Below the pieces are notes generated by a model, which worked only from the letters and a program-made list of their open reading frames with translations, was not told the origin of the DNA and ran no database searches. Both the position numbers and the translations under genes were made by a program. This document shows positions 1 through 64,000 of a stretch of 64,000 nt of DNA, in pieces. The stretch lies in the NCBI GenBank assembly GCA_963971575.1, contig OZ020618.1, positions 5,892,501 through 5,956,500 of the forward strand, read 5' to 3'. Position 1 is the stretch's first letter, and each line of letters begins with the position of its first letter. The stretch is from Liopterus haemorrhoidalis (lineage: Eukaryota > Arthropoda > Insecta > Coleoptera > Dytiscidae).

Positions 1-3000
1 AAGCCAAGCAACAAGTAGACGCTCAAGGACTGCAACATCTTCCTCGAATTTCTCAATAATATAATTTAAATTTTTATTTCAGTGCCCTTTTAAATTATTT
101 ATTTATCATCTTCATTTCAAAATTCACTATTTTCCAATTACTTTTTGGAATAATATTCACCGCAAAAAAATGCGTACTCCTTCGTTGGAAGCCATAACAC
201 AATGACGCCGTGACGTAACAAAATATTGCCGAAGTGCGCAAGAACATAATTTCAGCGATTGGAATTTTTGAAATATCCAGGCCCAGCAATGTCTTATACA
301 CTTAATTTAAAAGAAAATTGATAAAAAAATTAACAGAATTAACAAAGACAATTTTTATAAGGGCTATTTTAAATTTGATCACATGAAGATGATAAATAAA
401 TAAAGATTTGAGTGGAGATTTTTCACAAAAGCGAACGCCTTGACTTAATTAAAACGGATGCTGTTTTAATCTGTATTCAGGGACTTAAGTAATATCTATA
501 CAGGTTGCCATAAGAGCCTTAACAGGATTGGAAATAATTAATATCTAGCTGTCGTGCCCGGCGTCTGTTCCTCCATTTACCTCTCCCTCTGGCGCCTATT
601 CCCCTTGCATATCAACTGTTATGATAATTAGGTATAGAGTTCATATCATTGATACATTTAGGGATTTATTTCCATATAATTTTAAACGTTTTCATTTAAT
701 TGTAATTGTTTAAAAGAATTCGGGTAGCCAAACGTTCAATCGTCTGTACCTGCTACTTGACCGCTGAGCAAGGGCATGGACGTGAGTTCAATTCCTGCTT
801 ATGTCAAATAATTTGTGTAAAAATATTTATATAAATTACAGGCTCTGCTTAGCCGTTCGCAACCGGCTTAAACTGTAGGTGCCTTTCTGTGTACGCTAAA
901 AATGGACGTAATTCTGACCATATTAGAGTACGTTCATCTTAACTTCATCACAGGGTATCATAAATTACGTCACCAATTCTGCGCGAGAAAACAGCTGATC
1001 ACATTGACGTACATTAGGGGTTTAAACCATTGTTGTGGAAACCAAACACACAAAATCATGTATTTCAAATACATTTAAAATGAGTAAAAATTCATTTTAG
1101 TACACGGTATACCTTGAAACGTACGATAAATAAATAATAATAACATAAATAAACAAACAACATCGCACAATACGCGTAGTAGAGTTTATATAACAGTCGT
1201 AGATACAACAATTTCTTTGGATTTATTGCGCTTATTAATTTAAAAATAATTCTGTATTGGCTTATTTTGCATTTTTGAAAATATTAGTAAATTTAACCAT
1301 GGTAATTTATTACATTTAAAATGAAAATATCTTAAAATTCTTGAAATCGTCATATAACTTTCATCTTTTAATAATAGAATGAATTTAAGAATTTAGTTTT
1401 ATTATTAGAGAATTATTGCAACCTCTGTTCTACTGATCTTTTAATAAAGTTTTCCTTTATTTGACATGTGCGCCTGCGCAGTTGATATATCCTTAATTTC
1501 TTTCTTTTATTAAAATACAGGCAACCTATATTTAATTTAAATAACGGCAAAGCATTTTTTATTTAAAGCACCTTAATTTTGACAGGTCTTGTCAATGTAA
1601 CCTCAAAATTAACAACGGAGTAAATTCGAACAAAAAATTGGTGACTTTTCTTGTGAGTAATGATGCAAGCTAAAGATAAAAAACGTTGACGATTTAAATA
1701 CGAGGACGATGTTATTCTTCTCCGAGAAATTGTGTCACGAAACCCTTTTGCGAATGGTTGTGCCGTATGCGAGTATGCCGTATGGGAAAAAAATAGTCTG
1801 TTGCAGTTAACTCATATAAGAGTTGCAGTTAACTTCTATATTCATTACGATTTCAATCTATCAATTTGGCATATTTGTCAAAATAAAGTATGAAGCAAGA
1901 GCACCGTTGCAATAACACTCTTTAAAACATCATGAAAAATTTTAATACAGGATACTTTATTAGAGGTTTCTTTTAATAAAGTCAGCTTTTTTTCACTTTG
2001 CAATATCTCTCTATTAAGAACTTATTTTTTTAAATTTGCTGATCTTATAGGTCTTTCCTTGTTATTTATTGGTTATAAATGTGATAAATTAATCTATTTA
2101 ATTATTTATAAATATCGCTGCTCTAAAATAATAGTGAGATATTTTAAAAAACTAAGTTTCTGAGATATTGTTGTTTAAAGTTTTACATTTTATATAAACT
2201 TGGTATAAGAGTCGAATAATTGTAATTTCCATCTTTATTTTTTAATCTATATAATCTCAGTAAGACATTAGATAGAAAACATATTTCTGGACCTTAGTAG
2301 TAAAAATTTAGTAGTGTTTTAAAACAGCGATATTCCAAATACACATGTTAGATATTTCCAAACAGACAGCAAATCCACTGCGGATTGCGCGGATATTTTT
2401 GCCGATGCGGATACCAAAAACGTATCCGCGCAGGGCTCCAAGCATTCGGTTGCTCTTCTTGCGCTAAAATCATCGCAAGGAAGTAAAATATAACTACTTT
2501 ATTCTCTTGACACATAAATAATTTCAATAGGGGAAAAATTTTAAGATCGTAGCGCCACGCGGATTTTTTTGAAACCATTCTAAATCAGATACCACTTGAC
2601 ATTTACTAGTAAATAATAGCGAAAAGTGTATCAAAAAACGACAAAAAATAAATAATTGTTTGGGATTTTCTGATTTTGTGAAGTGACATTAATTGTAAAC
2701 ATCTAAAATACTACATTTTGTGATCTGGTTTTAAGTTATGGCGGTTTTCCATTGTCGATTATTTTAACTATATTGGGGGAAATAATAATTCCCGTGTTGT
2801 TTACCAAGGGGTAGAAATCTACAATGCTGGGCATATAATATTGTGTGGAGTCACTGAAAAAAACAGAGAGTTCATACAGATTTATGCATTATGCCTACAA
2901 ACTTGTGCATTACAAACCCACACACAATAACAGGAATTTTCAAGATATGCGATAATAAATACAAAATTGAAAATATTTTTTGTAGTCACTATCATTAAAA

Positions 3001-3400
3001 TGTAATGAGCAAACTTTGATATAAGGGCTCACTTTTTTTCCTATTTTTAAATTGTTTATCTAAACATCGCGTCGATTCCTAACCTCTTGCTTTCCCAATT
3101 ATGTTTCGAACCGTATGGTGTCTGATATTAGTGGAAACAAATGAAACGATATTTCCGGGTTTCTTCTTTTCAATGAATTGCACATAGGCACACAACAATA
3201 TGTATTATACATTTTTCAATGATTATAATAAAACTTTAAAAACAAACTTCATACAAAACCAATACACAAAACGAAATGTTATCTGATGTACACAAGTTCA
3301 TGAAACGCTCACCAGATGGTAGGGTGCTTAGCTGCAAATCCCTATAGATCTGGAACGATGCCGATAGAGCATTACAAAGGCTTAATAAAACAGATATATT
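1..3400. other. 3' flank of Unc-89, no gene assigned
   Basis: This is AT-rich DNA without a convincing gene. Bases 1-60 read on the minus strand as IIEKFEEDVAVLERLLVAW, possibly a coding or TE fragment cut by the edge. A tRNA-like B box (GAGTTCAATTCC) lies near 790-801, suggesting an old SINE. A short (GCGGAT)-like hAT-type end lies near 2378-2440. Nothing else could be supported. Confidence 0.4.
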
Positions 3401-3463
3401 CTTTCAATATTTTTATTTTTTAAAACCTAAAGTAATCAAATCGGAAACAATACATAAGTTAGA

Positions 3464-3492
3464 TTTATTGCATAAAATTAAATTAATTTATT
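3464..3492 (-). terminator. Candidate poly(A) signals of Unc-89
   Basis: On the minus strand AATAAA occurs at 3487-3492 and again at 3464-3469, about 300-330 bases past the stop codon, within AT-rich sequence. They fit the end of the 3' UTR, but AATAAA is frequent by chance at this base composition. Confidence 0.45.
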
Positions 3493-3792
3493 TAATTTAA
3501 ACAAGCAACAATGTGCATTTTTTCAATAATAAATTTTAACATAAAAGAAAAAAATCAAACTCAAATATATTCTACAATATAAACAAATCAGCAACAGTTG
3601 AATCAAGCAATTTTTTTCTACATCAAATTTTAACAAATATACAATTTTAACAAAAAAATTGCTTGACTGTAAAATGTATTTTAGATAAACTTTGCCCCAT
3701 TTCTTTATAATTTATCAGTTAAAATACATTTTTTTTAAATAGTTTTAAATAAATAACAAATACTTAGTTGTACAAAAATCGGAAATAATATC

Positions 3793-62784
<58,992 letters not shown>

Positions 62785-63540
62785 CTAAAAAATATTATTT
62801 TTTATTCTAAAAGGTTTATGGGACGAATTTATGAAATTTATGACAACTAATTTAAGATATATATTTTTAAATGTATTTTATGATAAGATTTTTATGAATT
62901 AATATTAACAGTCCTTATTCAGGACATTTTTATAATTTTATTTATCCTTTTTTATAATTTTAAACACTTATATTATAGAAATACGTCAAAATGCTTTTTA
63001 AAATTATTTTTTCCTTCCTTAATTTGCGATTCTAAAGCATTTTGAATATAATTTTATACCTCATAATAAATTTTAAAAGATAATAAATATTTTAACGATA
63101 TTTTTGTGATTTACATCAAAGTGCATTACTCTATTTATTTCAGTTCTTTAAGCCAACGCTTCTAAGTAAAAAAAAAGAATTTTTTTGGAAATTTTTTTGA
63201 CAAAAATCACTTCAAAATCAGGGGCTCATGGGCTTGAGCCTCCAAACATAAAAAATACGTGTTTAATAGACGCAATTTTCTATTTCTTGAAAGTGAGCCC
63301 CCCAAGAAAAAAGTTTTGTTTGGGCCCCCTTAAGAAAAAAATTGGCTTCTGAACCTATAAAAAGATCTATCTATGTTTCATGAGCTTTCATTTGATACCT
63401 GACCGTGAGTTCTAAAATAAATTCCTGGATACAAAAAAATCTATATTATTCGAAAATATTGTGACCAAAAATTTTGGTTTATACCAATGTGCATTATTCA
63501 GATTTTTTGTGATTTTTAGAATAACCCGTCTGAATACAAA
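62785..63540. other. Upstream intron, no assigned content
   Basis: This intron sequence upstream of window exon 1 is AT-rich. I found no further Unc-89 exon in it. Confidence 0.5.
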
Positions 63541-63547
63541 GAGGATA

Positions 63548-64000
63548 TTTTTACCGACCGCCAACTATAAGGGAGGTATTGTGATCATACCGATTTTGAC
63601 ATTTCGAGATTTCGATAGATCTCCACGAATTGAGGTCCTTACATAACGTTTTGACTATTTTTAGCATGATGTCTGTCAGTCTGTCTGTCAGTCTGTCTGT
63701 CTGTCGGTCTGTCTGTCGGTCCGTGTACACGTGCAGAGTAAATACGGCTAAAAGGATTTTTATGAAACTTCATATTTAAGCTTTTGACATCAATGGTACG
63801 AGTTGATCAACTTTTGATAAAAATCGGTTAACTATAAATGGGAGTTTACTCGTGTCGGTTTTAAGATTTTTGCAAATATTTCACAACAGAGAAATATTTC
63901 GAAAAAATTTATTTAACAAAAGTTGCTATAAAAGCAACTTTTATTTGAGACATTTTTTGATAAAGCAGTATAAATTAAACAGTACTTTGTGATGGCGGTC
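63548..64000. mobile_element. (GTCT)n-bearing repeat, copy 2 (runs off the window)
   Basis: It matches 49844-50560 on both sides of a short, imperfect (GTCT)n run (63668-63720). It reaches GATGGCGGTC at the edge. Confidence 0.65.

Overview
The window comes from a TE-rich, AT-rich animal genome, almost certainly an insect (possibly a beetle; the sequence does not settle the order). One gene fills it: the 3' two-thirds of an Unc-89/obscurin gene on the minus strand. I could join 39 coding exons (62784 down to 3793) through canonical GT/AG sites. Every exon length and phase agrees with one open reading frame of about 3,314 codons ending in TAA at 3793-3795. The N-terminal exons (in known obscurins SH3, RhoGEF and PH domains) must lie beyond the right edge.

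Protein layout, N to C: six Ig domains (62784-50860), a Lys/Glu-rich exon with a 28-residue repeat (49310-48237), ten Ig domains (43999-30603), FN3 (23899-23545), two Ig domains (23398-21000), kinase domain 1 (21100-16989), a Pro-rich and charged inter-kinase linker (15260-11850), Ig (11850-10030), FN3 (10030-9723), kinase domain 2 (9659-5693) and a short C-terminal tail (3912-3793). This is the known order of insect and nematode giant obscurins, which are M-line scaffold proteins of striated muscle. Kinase 1 lacks the catalytic Asp of HRD. Kinase 2 keeps the catalytic-loop Asp and Asn and the Asp of DLG, but has a degenerate glycine loop. A phase-compatible Pro/Glu-rich exon at 27418-27641, with an in-frame stop, could be a cassette exon or an alternative end that would make a kinase-less isoform.

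Intron sizes are bimodal. Ten are 52-67 bp; most others are swollen with mobile elements. Recognisable are Tc1/mariner copies with TA duplications (17986-18733, 21710-23018, 42814-43680, 53079-53969), hAT elements with 8-bp duplications (26536-27271, 35906-36845) and hAT remnants, a PIF/Harbinger nuclease remnant, several 5'-truncated LINEs, long fold-back elements (19249-20928, 28005-28995), small MITEs, and an unclassified repeat family of about 0.9-1.05 kb whose copies carry different tRNA-like cores at the same internal place. Tandem repeats and microsatellites, especially (GTCT)n, are common. The left 3.4 kb is 3' flank with little I can assign.
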